Shown here: in pieces, positions 8,138 through 17,630 of the stretch
How positions within the stretch are numbered: position 1 is the first letter of the stretch
Layout of the letters: the number at the start of each line of letters is the position of its first letter
NCBI GenBank assembly: GCA_902363595.1
Contig: CABJAP010000013.1
Location: 62,001-126,000 of the forward strand
From: Clostridia bacterium
GTDB taxonomy: Bacteria; Bacillota; Clostridia; Peptostreptococcales; Anaerovoracaceae
Direction: 5' to 3'
Length of the DNA: 64,000 nucleotides
Program-made: the position numbers and the translations under genes
Notes under the pieces: model-generated
Seen by the model: only the letters and a program-made list of their open reading frames with translations
What the model was told of the DNA's origin: nothing
Database searches by the model: none

Positions 8138-9838
8138 ATGAAAAATTACGACAAGTATCAGGTGGGGTATTTTCCGCCGCCGCAGACAGAAATGGAATGG
8201 GTCAAAAAAGATCACGTTGAGAATGCGCCGATTTGGTGCAGCGTGGACCTGCGAGATGGAAACCAGGCTCTGATCGTTCCCATGAGTCTGGAGGAAAAGC
8301 TGGAGTTTTTCCAGTTCCTTGTCAAACTGGGTTTCAAAGAAATAGAGGTGGGCTTTCCCGCCGCATCTGAAACTGAATATGAATTTCTGCGGAGACTGAT
8401 CGACGACGATCTGATCCCGGACGATGTCACCATTCAGGTGCTGACCCAGTCCAGAAAACATATTATAAAGAAAACCTTTGAATCTCTAGCAGGCATCAAG
8501 AAGGCAATCGTACATTTATATAATTCCACCTCCCTGGCCCAGAGAGAACAGGTTTTCAAAGCGGAAAAAGATGAGATCATCGATATCGCGGCCAGCGGCG
8601 CCAAGCTGATCAAAAAATACGCTGCCAAGTATCCGGAAACGGAATTTCAATTTGAGTATTCCCCGGAAAGCTTTACCGGCACAGAAATGGATTTTGCCCG
8701 GGACATCTGCAATGCCGTGATCGATATCTGGGAACCGACTCCGGAAAATAAGGTTATCATCAACCTGCCGGCAACGGTATCCATGTCCATGCCCCACGTT
8801 TATGCAAACCAGATCGAGTACATGTGCAAAACCCTCCATAACCGGGAGAACATCCTCATTTCCCTCCATCCCCACAACGACCGGGGCACCGGCGTTGCCG
8901 ACGCGGAGTTGGGCCTTTTGGCAGGCGGTGACCGTATCGAAGGCACGCTGTTCGGGAATGGGGAACGAACTGGAAATGTCGATGTCGTTACTCTGGCAAT
9001 GAATTTATTTTCCCACGGCGTTGACCCGAAGCTGGATTTTTCTAACATGCCGGAAGTGGTGGAAATGTATGAAAAGTTTACGGATATCAAGGTACATCCT
9101 CGTCAGCCCTACGGCGGACAGCTGGTATTCGCTGCATTCTCAGGTTCCCACCAGGATGCCATTGCCAAGGGTATGAAATGGAGAAAACACAAAAAGCTTC
9201 ACCAATGGACAGTGCCGTATCTGCCCATCGACCCCAAGGATGTGGGCAGAGAATACGAAGGCGATGTCATTCGTATTAACAGCCAGTCGGGAAAAGGCGG
9301 TATCGCTTACATTCTCGAGCGGGATTACGGTTTCGACCTGCCAAAACAGATGCGGGAAGAAGTTGGCTATATGATGAAAGATATTTCCGACCGTTCCCAC
9401 AAAGAGCTGTCCTCAGAGGAAATCTTTAAAGCTTTTAGTGAAGAATATATCAATTACTTTGACCCCATCGACATCACAGACGCCACCTTCAAAAAAATGT
9501 CCACATACAAGGCGGACGACGGCATGATCGTTGATATGCGGGTAGAGATCGGCGGCGATGTTTATGAAATCACTGCTGAAGGAAACGGCCGTCTCAATGC
9601 AATCAACAATGCGTTGAAAAAGACGCCGTATCACTTCGATTACACCCTGCTCACTTACTCGGAGCATGCGCTGGAATCCAGCTCCAGCTCCAGAGCTGCG
9701 GCCTATATCTGCATCGCAGACAGCGAAGGCGGCCAATACTGGGGAGTAGGCACCCACGAGGACATTATTCTGGCCTCTGTTAATGCATTGGTCAGCGCCC
9801 TCAACCGAGAGAACAAAATAAGAAAGTTTGTAAAATAG
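8138..9838 (+). CDS. leuA: 2-isopropylmalate synthase
   Basis: 566 residues, the long LeuA form. It condenses acetyl-CoA with 2-oxoisovalerate, the first committed step of leucine synthesis. The HMGL-like TIM barrel (about 30-310) shows SVDLRDGNQAL with the metal-binding aspartate, and the LHPHNDRG metal-ligand motif. The C-terminal third (about 430-560) is the LeuA dimer domain that mediates leucine feedback in known homologues. The ATG follows GAAAGGAAGGAA. It heads leuA-leuC-leuD behind the T-box. Confidence 0.96.
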   Translation: MKNYDKYQVGYFPPPQTEMEWVKKDHVENAPIWCSVDLRDGNQALIVPMSLEEKLEFFQFLVKLGFKEIEVGFPAASETEYEFLRRLIDDDLIPDDVTIQVLTQSRKHIIKKTFESLAGIKKAIVHLYNSTSLAQREQVFKAEKDEIIDIAASGAKLIKKYAAKYPETEFQFEYSPESFTGTEMDFARDICNAVIDIWEPTPENKVIINLPATVSMSMPHVYANQIEYMCKTLHNRENILISLHPHNDRGTGVADAELGLLAGGDRIEGTLFGNGERTGNVDVVTLAMNLFSHGVDPKLDFSNMPEVVEMYEKFTDIKVHPRQPYGGQLVFAAFSGSHQDAIAKGMKWRKHKKLHQWTVPYLPIDPKDVGREYEGDVIRINSQSGKGGIAYILERDYGFDLPKQMREEVGYMMKDISDRSHKELSSEEIFKAFSEEYINYFDPIDITDATFKKMSTYKADDGMIVDMRVEIGGDVYEITAEGNGRLNAINNALKKTPYHFDYTLLTYSEHALESSSSSRAAAYICIADSEGGQYWGVGTHEDIILASVNALVSALNRENKIRKFVK

Positions 9839-9853
9839 AAGGAGGAAACAGAC

Positions 9854-11116
9854 ATGGGAATGACAATGACACAAAAAATCCTGGCGGCCCACGCCGGCCT
9901 GGATCACGTTGTACCCGGCCAATTGATCCGCGCCAATCTGGATATGGTTCTGGCCAACGATATTACCGGACCAGTTGCCATCAATGAATTTGAAAAAGCT
10001 CAATTCAAAGACGTATTTGACAAAAGCAAGGTATCTCTGGTTATGGACCATTTTACGCCCAATAAGGATATCAAGTCGGCGGAGCAGTGCAAACAGTGCC
10101 GGACCTTTGCCAAACGGTTTGATATCGATCATTTTTATGATGTAGGCAATATGGGTATTGAGCATGCCCTTCTCCCTGAAAAAGGGTTGGTAGCAGCCGG
10201 CGACGCGATCATCGGTGCTGACTCCCACACTTGTACATATGGTGCGTTAGGCGCTTTTTCCACAGGTGTAGGGAGCACGGATCTGGCGGCCGGCATCGCT
10301 ACAGGCCAGGCTTGGTTCAAAATTCCGTCAGCACTGAAATTCCAGCTGACCGGTGCTCTTCCGGAAAACGTCAGCGGCAAGGATGTAATCCTGCATATTA
10401 TAGGTATGATCGGCGTTGACGGCGCACTCTATAAATCCATGGAATTTACCGGAGAAGGCGTAGCCAGCCTGTCCATGGACGATCGTCTCTGCATTTCCAA
10501 TATGGCCATTGAAGCCGGGGCTAAAAATGGTATTTTCCCGGTGGATGAAGTCACCGAAGCTTATATGGAAGGCCGGGTCAACCGGGAATGGAAGAAGTAC
10601 GAAGCTGATGCCGACGCCCAATATGATGAAACCTATGTGATCGACTTATCATCCCTCAAGCCGACGGTATCATTCCCCCACCTCCCGGAAAATACAAAGA
10701 CGATTGACCAGGTGGGCGATGTTCCCATCCAACAGGTAGTGATCGGTTCCTGTACCAACGGAAGATTGAGCGATATGCGCATCGCTGCTGAACTTTTAAA
10801 AGACCAGCAGATTCATCCGGATGTAAGAGCAATTATCATTCCGGCTACGCAGCAGATTTATAAGGATTGCATTAAGCTGGGATATCTGGACATATTCATC
10901 GATGCCGGCTGCGTTGTTTCCACCCCAACCTGCGGACCCTGCCTGGGCGGACACATGGGAATCCTGGCGGCAGGCGAGCGGTGCGTCGCCACTACCAACC
11001 GCAATTTTGTAGGACGAATGGGGCACACGGAAAGCGAAGTATATCTGGCCAGCCCTGCAGTAGCGGCAGCATCCGCTATCGCCGGAAAGATCAGCGGGCC
11101 GAAAGGAGGCAAATAG
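9854..11116 (+). CDS. leuC: 3-isopropylmalate dehydratase large subunit
   Basis: 420 residues, the shorter two-subunit homoaconitase/LeuC type. With LeuD it isomerises 2- to 3-isopropylmalate through an iron-sulfur cluster. Cluster cysteines appear in IGSCTNGR and in TCGPCLGG, and the active-site [11 protein letters not shown] motif is intact. A GGAGG site precedes the ATG. It starts 15 bp after leuA and ends one base before leuD. Confidence 0.96.
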   Translation: MGMTMTQKILAAHAGLDHVVPGQLIRANLDMVLANDITGPVAINEFEKAQFKDVFDKSKVSLVMDHFTPNKDIKSAEQCKQCRTFAKRFDIDHFYDVGNMGIEHALLPEKGLVAAGDAIIGADSHTCTYGALGAFSTGVGSTDLAAGIATGQAWFKIPSALKFQLTGALPENVSGKDVILHIIGMIGVDGALYKSMEFTGEGVASLSMDDRLCISNMAIEAGAKNGIFPVDEVTEAYMEGRVNREWKKYEADADAQYDETYVIDLSSLKPTVSFPHLPENTKTIDQVGDVPIQQVVIGSCTNGRLSDMRIAAELLKDQQIHPDVRAIIIPATQQIYKDCIKLGYLDIFIDAGCVVSTPTCGPCLGGHMGILAAGERCVATTNRNFVGRMGHTESEVYLASPAVAAASAIAGKISGPKGGK

Positions 11117-11117
11117 G

Positions 11118-11597
11118 ATGGACGCAAAAGGCAGAGTACATAAATATGGAAATAATGTAGATACGGATGTTATTATTCCTGCAAGGCATTTGAACACGCA
11201 GGATCATAAAGAACTGGCATCTCACTGCATGGAAGACATTGACAAAGAATTCGTTGCCAAGGTAAAGGAAGGCGATATCATGGTCGCCGGAGACAACTTC
11301 GGCTGCGGCTCTTCCAGAGAACATGCGCCGATCGCTATAAAGGCCAGCGGCATCAGCTGTGTGATCGCCAATACCTTTGCCCGTATTTTTTATCGGAACG
11401 CCATCAATATCGGATTACCGATTCTGGAATGCGCAGAGGCGAGCAAAAAAATAGAGGGCGGAGATGAAGTCAGTGTGGATTTCAACACCGGACTCATTAC
11501 CAACCTGACAAAGAACGAGACCTACCAGGCCCTGCCATTCCCTGATTTTATCAAGGACATTATGGCAAAAGGCGGCCTGATGAACAGTTTGAAATAG
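11118..11597 (+). CDS. leuD: 3-isopropylmalate dehydratase small subunit
   Basis: 159 residues, the short LeuD form that partners the 420-residue LeuC. The swivelling-domain signature is visible: [14 protein letters not shown] near the N-terminus and [13 protein letters not shown] in the middle, then a [17 protein letters not shown] segment. The spacing to leuC (1 bp) implies translational coupling. A strong terminator follows, so leuB is a separate transcript. Confidence 0.96.
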   Translation: MDAKGRVHKYGNNVDTDVIIPARHLNTQDHKELASHCMEDIDKEFVAKVKEGDIMVAGDNFGCGSSREHAPIAIKASGISCVIANTFARIFYRNAINIGLPILECAEASKKIEGGDEVSVDFNTGLITNLTKNETYQALPFPDFIKDIMAKGGLMNSLK

Positions 11598-11604
11598 AAA
11601 AGGG

Positions 11605-11640
11605 ATAACGGCTCAGCTTTATGCTTTGCCGTTATTTTTT
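11605..11640 (+). terminator. Terminator of leuACD
   Basis: ATAACGGC and GCCGTTAT form an 8-bp stem with a 15-nt loop, followed directly by a T-run. It lies 8 bp after the leuD stop codon. Confidence 0.9.
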
Positions 11641-11650
11641 AAATTGAACG

Positions 11651-11700
11651 AAAAAAGGAGCTGTCAGCATTCATCACACATTATGATGCGTCAGCTCCTA
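11651..11700 (-). terminator. Terminator of the micropeptide unit
   Basis: On the minus strand AGGAGCTGACGCAT pairs with ATGAATGCTGACAGCTCCT (interrupted stem) and is followed by T6. It lies about 100 bp past the stop of the 33-residue micropeptide, facing the leuACD terminator. Confidence 0.75.
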
Positions 11701-11798
11701 ACCTGCCTTATTGGCCGATCTGTGTGCGTAGGAGCCGCAGCTTCCTATGCACGCGTTTATATTTAATCCTTCTACACACTTTATAACGTTCAATATGA

Positions 11799-11900
11799 TT
11801 ACACCGTAGTTTTCTTAGCGGAAAACTTATTTTTCAGCGCAGCGACGCAAAATCCGATTCCGATGACTGTCACGGCCATGAGTCCTAACATAAGTTTCAT
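11799..11900 (-). CDS. 33-residue membrane micropeptide, paralogue B
   Basis: Starts MKLMLGLMAVTVIGIGFCVA and ends in a lysine-rich tail. It is a single predicted transmembrane helix with a cytoplasmic basic end. The ATG has a strong AAAGGAGA site at good spacing. It shares the pattern GFCxAAxKxK with the peptide encoded 42 bp upstream, so the two are a tandem duplication. No family is recognised. Its own terminator downstream supports expression. Paired single-helix peptides with basic tails can be toxins, transporter partners or stress peptides; nothing here decides. Confidence 0.65.
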   Translation of the reverse strand: MKLMLGLMAVTVIGIGFCVAALKNKFSAKKTTV

Positions 11901-11942
11901 ATCTGATCTCCTTTCATTGAATACTGAACACACTTTTTTCTT

Positions 11943-12035
11943 CTATGCTGACGGAATTTTATCCTTGATGGCAGCGCCACAAAATCCGACGGCAATAATC
12001 GCTACTGCAATAGCCCCAACTATAAATTTTTTCAT
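11943..12035 (-). CDS. 30-residue membrane micropeptide, paralogue A
   Basis: Starts MKKFIVGAIAVAIIAVGFCG and ends with AAIKDKIPSA. It has a basic start, one hydrophobic helix and a short charged end. A GAGAGGAT ribosome binding site precedes the ATG. It is the first of two paralogous micropeptides in the leuD-leuB gap, on the opposite strand to both. A TATACT hexamer lies about 45 bp upstream, but I found no convincing -35. Function unknown. Confidence 0.6.
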   Translation of the reverse strand: MKKFIVGAIAVAIIAVGFCGAAIKDKIPSA

Positions 12036-12152
12036 ACACCCCATCCTCTCTTTCCTTGTTTCACTTTATGATCTAAGTATAACTTCCAATTATTAACGAA
12101 TCCATCGATTTATCTTACGAATTTCTTACATTTCTGTAAGGATCGGTAACCG

Positions 12153-12181
12153 TTGCAAAAAAGGCATTCACGGTTTATAAT
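12153..12181 (+). promoter_or_regulatory. Promoter of leuB
   Basis: TTGCAA (12153-12158), 17-bp spacer, TATAAT (12176-12181). It lies 35 bp ahead of the leuB ATG. A small inverted repeat CTTACA-TTTC-TGTAAG (12125-12140) just upstream could be an operator. Confidence 0.75.
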
Positions 12182-12216
12182 TAGGCATGTACATATAACA
12201 GATAGGAGATAGGATT

Positions 12217-13287
12217 ATGAATTACAAGATAGCAGTGGTCCCCGGCGACGGGATCGGCCCCGAAGTCATCGAACAAGCTCTGAGAGTCCTGGATCGAATC
12301 GGAGAGAAATATAATCACCAATTTGAATATACGGAGGTCCTGGCAGGGGGCGCGGCCATCGATGCCACCGGAGGATGCCTTCCCAGGGAAACCGTAGAAG
12401 TCTGCAAGGCCAGCGATGCAGTTATGCTGGGAGCCGTGGGCGGCTGGAAATGGGACACACTTCCGGGAGACCAGCGCCCTGAGCGTGCGCTTCTAGGACT
12501 TAGAAAAGAGCTGGGCCTGTTCGCCAATCTGCGGCCGGCGATTCTCTTCGATGAGCTCAGCCAGGCCTGCCCCCTCAAACCGGAAATCACGGCCGGAGGA
12601 CTGGATATTGTCGTTGTCCGGGAGCTGACCGGCGGCATTTATTTTGGAGAAAAGGGCGTGAAGGACACGGATTTGGGCCCCGCCGCTTATGACGTGGAGC
12701 AGTATGCGGAAGAAGAAGTCCGCAGAATCGCCATCGTCGCCTTTGATATGGCCATGAAACGGAATAAAAAAGTCACCAGCGTGGATAAGGCCAATGTGCT
12801 GGAAAGCTCCCGCCTATGGAGAAGAGTCGTCGCTGAAGTGGCAAAAGACTATCCGGATGTGGAACTGAACAACCTGTATGTGGACAATGCCGCCATGCAG
12901 ATGATCCTCAACCCCAAGCAGTTCGATGTCCTCGTGACCAACAATATTTTCGGAGATATTCTTTCTGATGAGGCGAGCCAGATCACCGGATCCATCGGCA
13001 TGCTCCCATCAGCCAGCCTGGCAAAAGGCAACTTTGGCATGTACGAACCGGTACACGGTTCGGCGCCGGATATCGCCGGACAGGACAAAGCCAATCCCAT
13101 GGCCACCATCTTATCAGCAGCGATGATGCTCCGCTACACCTTCGGCCTTTCCGATGAAGCAAACGATATCGAGGCTGCTGTCAAAAAAGTCCTGGCAGAC
13201 GGCTATCGGACACCGGATCTGATGGCTAACGGAGGAAAACAGATGGGCACGCAGGAAGCCGGAGATCGAATTCTGGCAGTCATCTAA
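12217..13287 (+). CDS. leuB: 3-isopropylmalate dehydrogenase
   Basis: 356 residues, standard length. NAD-dependent oxidative decarboxylation of 3-isopropylmalate to 2-oxoisocaproate. Family features: [11 protein letters not shown] at the start, the substrate loop with [16 protein letters not shown], the [12 protein letters not shown] motif, the [10 protein letters not shown] helix, the metal aspartates in [13 protein letters not shown], and the [14 protein letters not shown] nucleotide loop. GGAGAT precedes the ATG. It is its own transcription unit with promoter and terminator, separated from leuACD by the micropeptides. Confidence 0.96.
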   Translation: MNYKIAVVPGDGIGPEVIEQALRVLDRIGEKYNHQFEYTEVLAGGAAIDATGGCLPRETVEVCKASDAVMLGAVGGWKWDTLPGDQRPERALLGLRKELGLFANLRPAILFDELSQACPLKPEITAGGLDIVVVRELTGGIYFGEKGVKDTDLGPAAYDVEQYAEEEVRRIAIVAFDMAMKRNKKVTSVDKANVLESSRLWRRVVAEVAKDYPDVELNNLYVDNAAMQMILNPKQFDVLVTNNIFGDILSDEASQITGSIGMLPSASLAKGNFGMYEPVHGSAPDIAGQDKANPMATILSAAMMLRYTFGLSDEANDIEAAVKKVLADGYRTPDLMANGGKQMGTQEAGDRILAVI

Positions 13288-13312
13288 GATGCGCCTTTTA
13301 TAGAACGGAAAA

Positions 13313-13351
13313 ACGAGTCTTCCGGCGGCAAAACGGAAGGCTTGTTTTTTT
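13313..13351 (+). terminator. Terminator of leuB
   Basis: ACGAGTCTTCCG and CGGAAGGCTTGT form a 12-bp stem with a G-U pair and run into a T8 tract. Confidence 0.88.
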
Positions 13352-13363
13352 ATGTGCTTTCCT

Positions 13364-13392
13364 TTGACTTCCTGATTTTGGAGCTATATAAT
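13364..13392 (+). promoter_or_regulatory. Promoter of the AEC transporter gene
   Basis: TTGACT (13364-13369), 17-bp spacer, TATAAT (13387-13392), about 43 bp ahead of the ATG. Close to the sigma-70 consensus. Confidence 0.8.
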
Positions 13393-13434
13393 GGATGCTG
13401 TACGATCCGGGAATATTGAGAAAGGAGCTGGAAA

Positions 13435-14352
13435 ATGGGAAATGCGCTCATACAGATGCTGGACCTGCAGGGCATGCTGTTTATTTTCATCATCATCGGC
13501 ATGGTGACGGGCAAGAAAAAGCTGGTCACGCCGGAAGGCCGGCGATGTCTGACCAATCTGGTCCTCTATGTGATTTTACCCTGCAACATCGTAAAGTCCT
13601 TCATCATTGAATTTTCCTATCGGATGCTCCTCAACTTTGCGATCATCCTTTTGATCGCGACCGGCGTTCAGATTTTTTGTCTGCTTCTCAGCCGCTTTCT
13701 GTTCAACCGGCTGGATGAAGATGCTAAACATATTTTCCAATATGCCACAGTCTGTTCCAACTCGGGATTCATGGGTTACCCCATGGCGGAAAGCATTTAC
13801 GGCCTGACCGGTTTGTCCTATGCTTCTATTTATCTGATCCCCTTGCGGATCGCTATGTGGTCGGCCGGGCTTTCTTATTTTGCCAGAGCCAAGAACCGCC
13901 GGGCGATGATCCTCAAGGTGGGGCTCCACCCCTGCATGATCGCCGTCTATATCGGCCTTTTGATCATGTTCCTGCAGGTTCCCCTGCCCGTCCTCATCAC
14001 AGATACGCTGGACAAACTGGGCGGCTGCTGCACCGCCATGTCCATGCTGGTGGTAGGCATGCTGCTGATGGACGTGGAGTGGAAAACCATGGTTTCCATT
14101 CCCAACCTGCTTTTCTGCGGCCTGCGGCTCGTTCTTATTCCCGGAGTTGTCTATCTTGTGTGCAAAGGACTCCAGATCGATCCGCTGATCACCGGCGTTT
14201 CGGTCATACTATCCGGTATGCCCGCAGGGACTACAACCGCTCTCTTAGCCGCCCAATACCACGGGGACGCGCAGCTGGCCTCAAAGGTCGTGGTATTGTC
14301 CACACTATTGTCTTTATTCACAATTACCGGATGGTGCTTTTTATTACAATAA
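13435..14352 (+). CDS. AEC family (auxin efflux carrier-like) transporter
   Basis: 305 residues, about 10 transmembrane segments. N-terminal GMLFIFIIIGMVTGKKKLVT and NLVLYVILPCNIVKSF match the AEC permease family, whose bacterial members move malate, malonate and other small organic acids. AGGAGC precedes the ATG. It ends 10 bp before a DMT-family gene and probably shares a transcript with it. The substrate is unknown; proximity to leu genes is not strong evidence. Confidence 0.87.
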   Translation: MGNALIQMLDLQGMLFIFIIIGMVTGKKKLVTPEGRRCLTNLVLYVILPCNIVKSFIIEFSYRMLLNFAIILLIATGVQIFCLLLSRFLFNRLDEDAKHIFQYATVCSNSGFMGYPMAESIYGLTGLSYASIYLIPLRIAMWSAGLSYFARAKNRRAMILKVGLHPCMIAVYIGLLIMFLQVPLPVLITDTLDKLGGCCTAMSMLVVGMLLMDVEWKTMVSIPNLLFCGLRLVLIPGVVYLVCKGLQIDPLITGVSVILSGMPAGTTTALLAAQYHGDAQLASKVVVLSTLLSLFTITGWCFLLQ

Positions 14353-14362
14353 CGGAGGAAAT

Positions 14363-15259
14363 ATGGAAACACAAAACGCGCAAAAAAAAGCGATGCTCCT
14401 TATGGCCCTGTGCGCATGCCTGTGGAGCATCAGCGGAATCTTTATAAAATGGATTTCCTGGAGTCCCTTTCTCATCGCAGGGGGGCGAAGTTTAATTTCT
14501 GCCATGGTCCTTGGTCTCTATATGTACATAGCAAAGATTCCGGTAAAGGTCTGCGGCTTTTCCGCAGGGGCAGGAGTCAGCCTGGCAGTCTCTTTTCTAT
14601 GCTTCGTGTCGGCCAATAAGCTGACCACTGCAGCAAATGCAATTGTATTGCAATATACGGCGCCGATCTTCATTTTAATCATTTCCGTTCTGTTTTTGCA
14701 TCAAAAAATTAAACGGCGGGAGATCGTGGTCGTAATCATTACCGCCGCCGGAATCGTACTATTCTTCCTGGATCAGCTATCACCAGGAAATATTGCCGGC
14801 AACATCCTGGGGATCCTGGCAGGTCTGTTTTTATCCATCATGTTCGTTCTGGTGGGCCAAGGCGGTGATGACGATTCCATTCGTATGAGCGGAATTCTCT
14901 TTGCCCATATCCTAACTGCCGCCGCAGGTATTCCCGTTGGAGCTTTCTTCACTTCGTCCATTGCTCCATCTGAAATCTGGTTCGTCATTATTCTGAGAAT
15001 TTTTTAATTGGGAATCCCCTATGTGTTATATGCCATCGCCGCCAAAGACTGTTCGCCGCTGGCCTGTTCCCTCATCGGCATGCTGGAGCCGCTGCTGAAT
15101 CCGGTCTGGGTATTCCTCTTTGACGGGGAAAGGCCGGGATTTTTTGCGTTCATCGGCGGCGTCATCGTCATTGCCGCGGTTACGGTCTGGTGTATTGCAG
15201 AAAATAAAAGCCAGCAGGCAGAATCGGCCGCCGCACCAGACGAAACAAGACACGGATAG
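14363..15259 (+). pseudogene. DMT/EamA family exporter interrupted by a nonsense codon
   Basis: The first frame (14363-15004) encodes the N-terminal 214 residues of an EamA-type drug/metabolite exporter; translation meets TAA at 15005-15007, then continues in the same frame through 15259 with the family's expected C-terminal end (GIPYVLYAIAAKDCSPLA...). The context RIF-stop-LGIPYVLY suggests CAA (Gln) mutated to TAA. Intact, it would be about 298 residues with ten helices. Each half alone would be non-functional. A TTG at 15008 has no good ribosome binding site. A sequencing error is possible. Confidence 0.8.
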
Positions 15260-15268
15260 AAAACGGGC

Positions 15269-15290
15269 AGCCCCGGGGTCTCCGGGGCTG
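15269..15290. other. GC-rich hairpin after the DMT pseudogene
   Basis: CAGCCCCGG and CCGGGGCTG pair perfectly with a 4-nt loop, but no T-tract follows. It may act as a transcript-end hairpin for the AEC-DMT unit. Confidence 0.5.
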
Positions 15291-15401
15291 TGCGCGGTCT
15301 GGGATTACACGAATTTCGGTCATAACGCCCCATTATTATTACGGTAAACCAAAATCATACCTAGCAAGCCTCGTCGCAGCAAGGTATGAGATGCGAGCCT
15401 C

Positions 15402-15609
15402 GACGAAAATTTAGCGTTTGGTTCAACAACCGAGAAAAACAACTCATTTGTTGAGTCAAAACACTGGCCTGCAGGCTGCCCAAATGGAAATCACCTCGTA
15501 TAACAACGTCTCTGTCAGGAATTGCAGCCTGCAGGCCTTGAAAAAATCTCAACAATAAGGCAAAACTAGTATCTTGTTGAGCCAATTATTCTATTCGACA
15601 ATTTTCGTC
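15402..15609. repeat. 208-bp interrupted palindrome
   Basis: Four blocks pair across a shared centre near 15501.5: GACGAAAATT (15402-15411) with 15600-15609; TTCAACAA region (15422-15429) with 15574-15580; TTGTTGAG (15448-15455) with 15548-15555; GGCCTGCAGGCTGC (15466-15479) with 15524-15537. The three inner blocks keep identical 18-nt and 10-nt gaps in both arms, while the gaps diverge in sequence. Each arm also folds on itself (TCAACAA-18-TTGTTGA). No ORF lies inside. It may be a MITE-like repeat or a structured RNA. Confidence 0.7.
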
Positions 15610-15671
15610 ATCACGCTCGGCGAAGCCGCATCGATCCGGTCAATATGTTATACTTTACAGCAGCCCTTCGC

Positions 15672-16115
15672 TCATGCTCCATATTCCATATCAATATGGG
15701 GAATGCCATCCTCCAGGTAGCTCTCTGATATGCTCACAAAGCCCACGGACTCGTAGAAATTGGTCAAATGCTGCTGGGCAGAAATCTTGACGTTTTTTTG
15801 ATGAAGGTATTCATCTATAAACAGCAAAGCCTTGTTCATCATATGTCTTGCCAATCCGATGCCGCGGTAGTCCGGATCGACCACCACCCTGCCGATGGCG
15901 ATCGTATCGAAGGTCTGCCCCTTTTCCAGAATCCTCAGATATCCCACAATGTGATTGTTCTGTTCGACGAACAGGTGGTGGGCATGGCGGTCCTTGCCGT
16001 CACAGTCCGGATAATAGCACTTTTGTTCTACCACAAAAACATCGGAGCGCAGCTTTAAAATTTGATAGAGCTCTTCTGTATTCAGTTCATGAAATTTCTT
16101 GATTACGATTTTCAT
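15672..16115 (-). CDS. GNAT family N-acetyltransferase, ElaA-like
   Basis: 147 residues. The N-terminus (FHELNTEELYQILKLRSDVF, then VVEQKCYYPDCDGKD) is characteristic of the ElaA branch of GNAT acetyltransferases. The acetyl-CoA-binding motif appears as IGRVVVDPDYRGIGLARHMM. Physiological substrates of ElaA are not established. It follows the YjbQ gene with a 2-bp gap and is probably cotranscribed. Confidence 0.85.
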   Translation of the reverse strand: MKIVIKKFHELNTEELYQILKLRSDVFVVEQKCYYPDCDGKDRHAHHLFVEQNNHIVGYLRILEKGQTFDTIAIGRVVVDPDYRGIGLARHMMNKALLFIDEYLHQKNVKISAQQHLTNFYESVGFVSISESYLEDGIPHIDMEYGA

Positions 16116-16117
16116 TC

Positions 16118-16534
16118 TTATTCCCCGATTATCTTAATCAGCACCCGCTTATCCCGCTTGCCGTCAAATTCAAAATAAAAGATCTGTTCCCAGGTGCCAA
16201 AATCCAGCTGGCCGTCGGTAATCGCTGCCACGGTTTCTCTGCCCATAATGGTCCTCTTCAAATGGGCGTCGGCGTTATCTTCATAACCATTATGCTGGTA
16301 TTGGCTGTACGGTTTTTCCGGCGCCAGCCCTTCCAGCCAGGCTTCGTAGTCCTGATGCAGTCCGCTCTCATCATCGTTGATAAAGACCGATGCGGTAATG
16401 TTCATGGCATTGACCAGCACCAATCCTTCCAGGATTCCACTGTCATCAATAGCTTTCTGTACGTCTTTTGTAATATTCACCAAACCTCTTCTGGACGGCA
16501 AATGAAAATGCAGTACTTTCCTAAATGATTTCAT
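16118..16534 (-). CDS. YjbQ/UPF0047 family protein
   Basis: 138 residues from the ATG at 16534, chosen because GGAGAGGAG lies at ideal distance; an upstream in-frame start would add 28 unrelated residues. The family signature is visible: a [19 protein letters not shown] segment, and [20 protein letters not shown] with its conserved histidine. Some members show weak thiamine-phosphate-synthase activity in assays, but the physiological role is unsettled. Upstream lies the inverted copy of a 24-bp hairpin repeat. Confidence 0.88.
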   Translation of the reverse strand: MKSFRKVLHFHLPSRRGLVNITKDVQKAIDDSGILEGLVLVNAMNITASVFINDDESGLHQDYEAWLEGLAPEKPYSQYQHNGYEDNADAHLKRTIMGRETVAAITDGQLDFGTWEQIFYFEFDGKRDKRVLIKIIGE

Positions 16535-16563
16535 CCTTATTCTCCTCTCCATTTTCTTATTAC

Positions 16564-16587
16564 GAATCGGCAAAGCCGACTTTGTTC
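16564..16587 (-). repeat. 24-bp hairpin repeat, copy 2
   Basis: Identical, on the minus strand, to 8067-8090 (hairpin TCGGC-TTT-GCCGA). Both copies lie just upstream of a gene start (leuA and yjbQ) and in the sense orientation of that gene. Confidence 0.7.
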
Positions 16588-16620
16588 CATTATATATAGT
16601 CTGGGGAAAAATTTCCACCG

Positions 16621-17595
16621 TTAACTTGCCTGCCTGCTGCCGTTCTGTTCAATAAAGGTCATCATCGTGTCCTCATAAAGCTTTGGATCGTCCAAATAGA
16701 TGTCCGTGTGCTTGCTGTCGTCCACGGTCAGTATCTGCTTTTTATTTTTTTGCATCGCCTGATATAGAGAAACGCCCATATGATACGGGGTCACTTTATC
16801 TGCCCGGCTGTTGAAAATCAGTACCGGCACTGTGGTATCGCGCACGTAATCCCGCACATCCCCTTCCTCATATCCATATCCCAGCCGCAGCTGCGTCGCC
16901 AGATCGCCCATATCCAGTTTGAAGTCCATGGGCAGCCAGGTGGTTTTCCTTACGAGAAAGCCGATGATCTCCCGCATGTTGCTGACTGGACAGTCGAGAA
17001 CGGCAAAATCAAGCTTTTGTTCCGCGTCACTCGTTCCCAGGTAAAACCCGATGGTGGCCCCTCCGATGGAGGACCCCCATCCGCCCACTTGAATTTCCGA
17101 ACCGGTCTGTGCTCTTACATAATCCACGCAGTCCTTAAAGTCTTTGCTTTCCCAGTAGCCGCAGGTCATGTACCGGGCCTGGTTCTCTCCCGAATCCCGC
17201 TGATCGTAGGTGAGGATGTTATAGCCGTGCTTCATGAGCATGGCCGCCACCGGATATCCGGTCAAGCGGTTGCCGTTAAGTCCATGGGCCATTACCACGG
17301 TCTTTCGCTCTTTTTTGCCGTCGATCGTCAAATAGTTGGCTGGAATGTGGTGGTCATCAAAGGTTGACGGGATCTCTACTTGTTCCACATGGCAGCCGGT
17401 TTCGAAACGATCCACATCAAATCCATGCTTTTCCAGGGATTCTTTCTTACACGCCAAAGGCCGCCTCTCCTGATTGACTGCATGGACGGAGGCGTTATAG
17501 ACATAGATGCCGGTTGCTCCGCAAACGGAAACAGCCAGGATAACTGCACATATGATCGCGATCCCTGTGATTTTTAAAGCTCTCTTCTTTTTCAT
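16621..17595 (-). CDS. Membrane-anchored alpha/beta hydrolase
   Basis: 324 residues from the ATG at 17595 ([13 protein letters not shown]), which begins a basic start plus one transmembrane helix; the longer frame to 17721 adds a non-homologous 42 residues. The rest is an alpha/beta hydrolase fold: [16 protein letters not shown] near residue 100, nucleophile elbow GGWGSSIGG, acid in [11 protein letters not shown], histidine in [12 protein letters not shown]. The active site should face outside. Such BAAT/S9-like hydrolases are often of unknown substrate. Only a weak ribosome binding site is seen. Confidence 0.82.
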   Translation of the reverse strand: MKKKRALKITGIAIICAVILAVSVCGATGIYVYNASVHAVNQERRPLACKKESLEKHGFDVDRFETGCHVEQVEIPSTFDDHHIPANYLTIDGKKERKTVVMAHGLNGNRLTGYPVAAMLMKHGYNILTYDQRDSGENQARYMTCGYWESKDFKDCVDYVRAQTGSEIQVGGWGSSIGGATIGFYLGTSDAEQKLDFAVLDCPVSNMREIIGFLVRKTTWLPMDFKLDMGDLATQLRLGYGYEEGDVRDYVRDTTVPVLIFNSRADKVTPYHMGVSLYQAMQKNKKQILTVDDSKHTDIYLDDPKLYEDTMMTFIEQNGSRQAS

Positions 17596-17601
17596 ACCTA
17601 T

Positions 17602-17630
17602 ATGGTATACGCCTTTGCTGCGGCTGTCAA
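17602..17630 (-). promoter_or_regulatory. Possible promoter of the alpha/beta hydrolase gene
   Basis: TTGACA (17625-17630) with a 17-bp spacer to TACCAT (17602-17607) on the minus strand. The predicted start would fall at or next to the ATG at 17595, implying a nearly leaderless mRNA. Confidence 0.4.
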
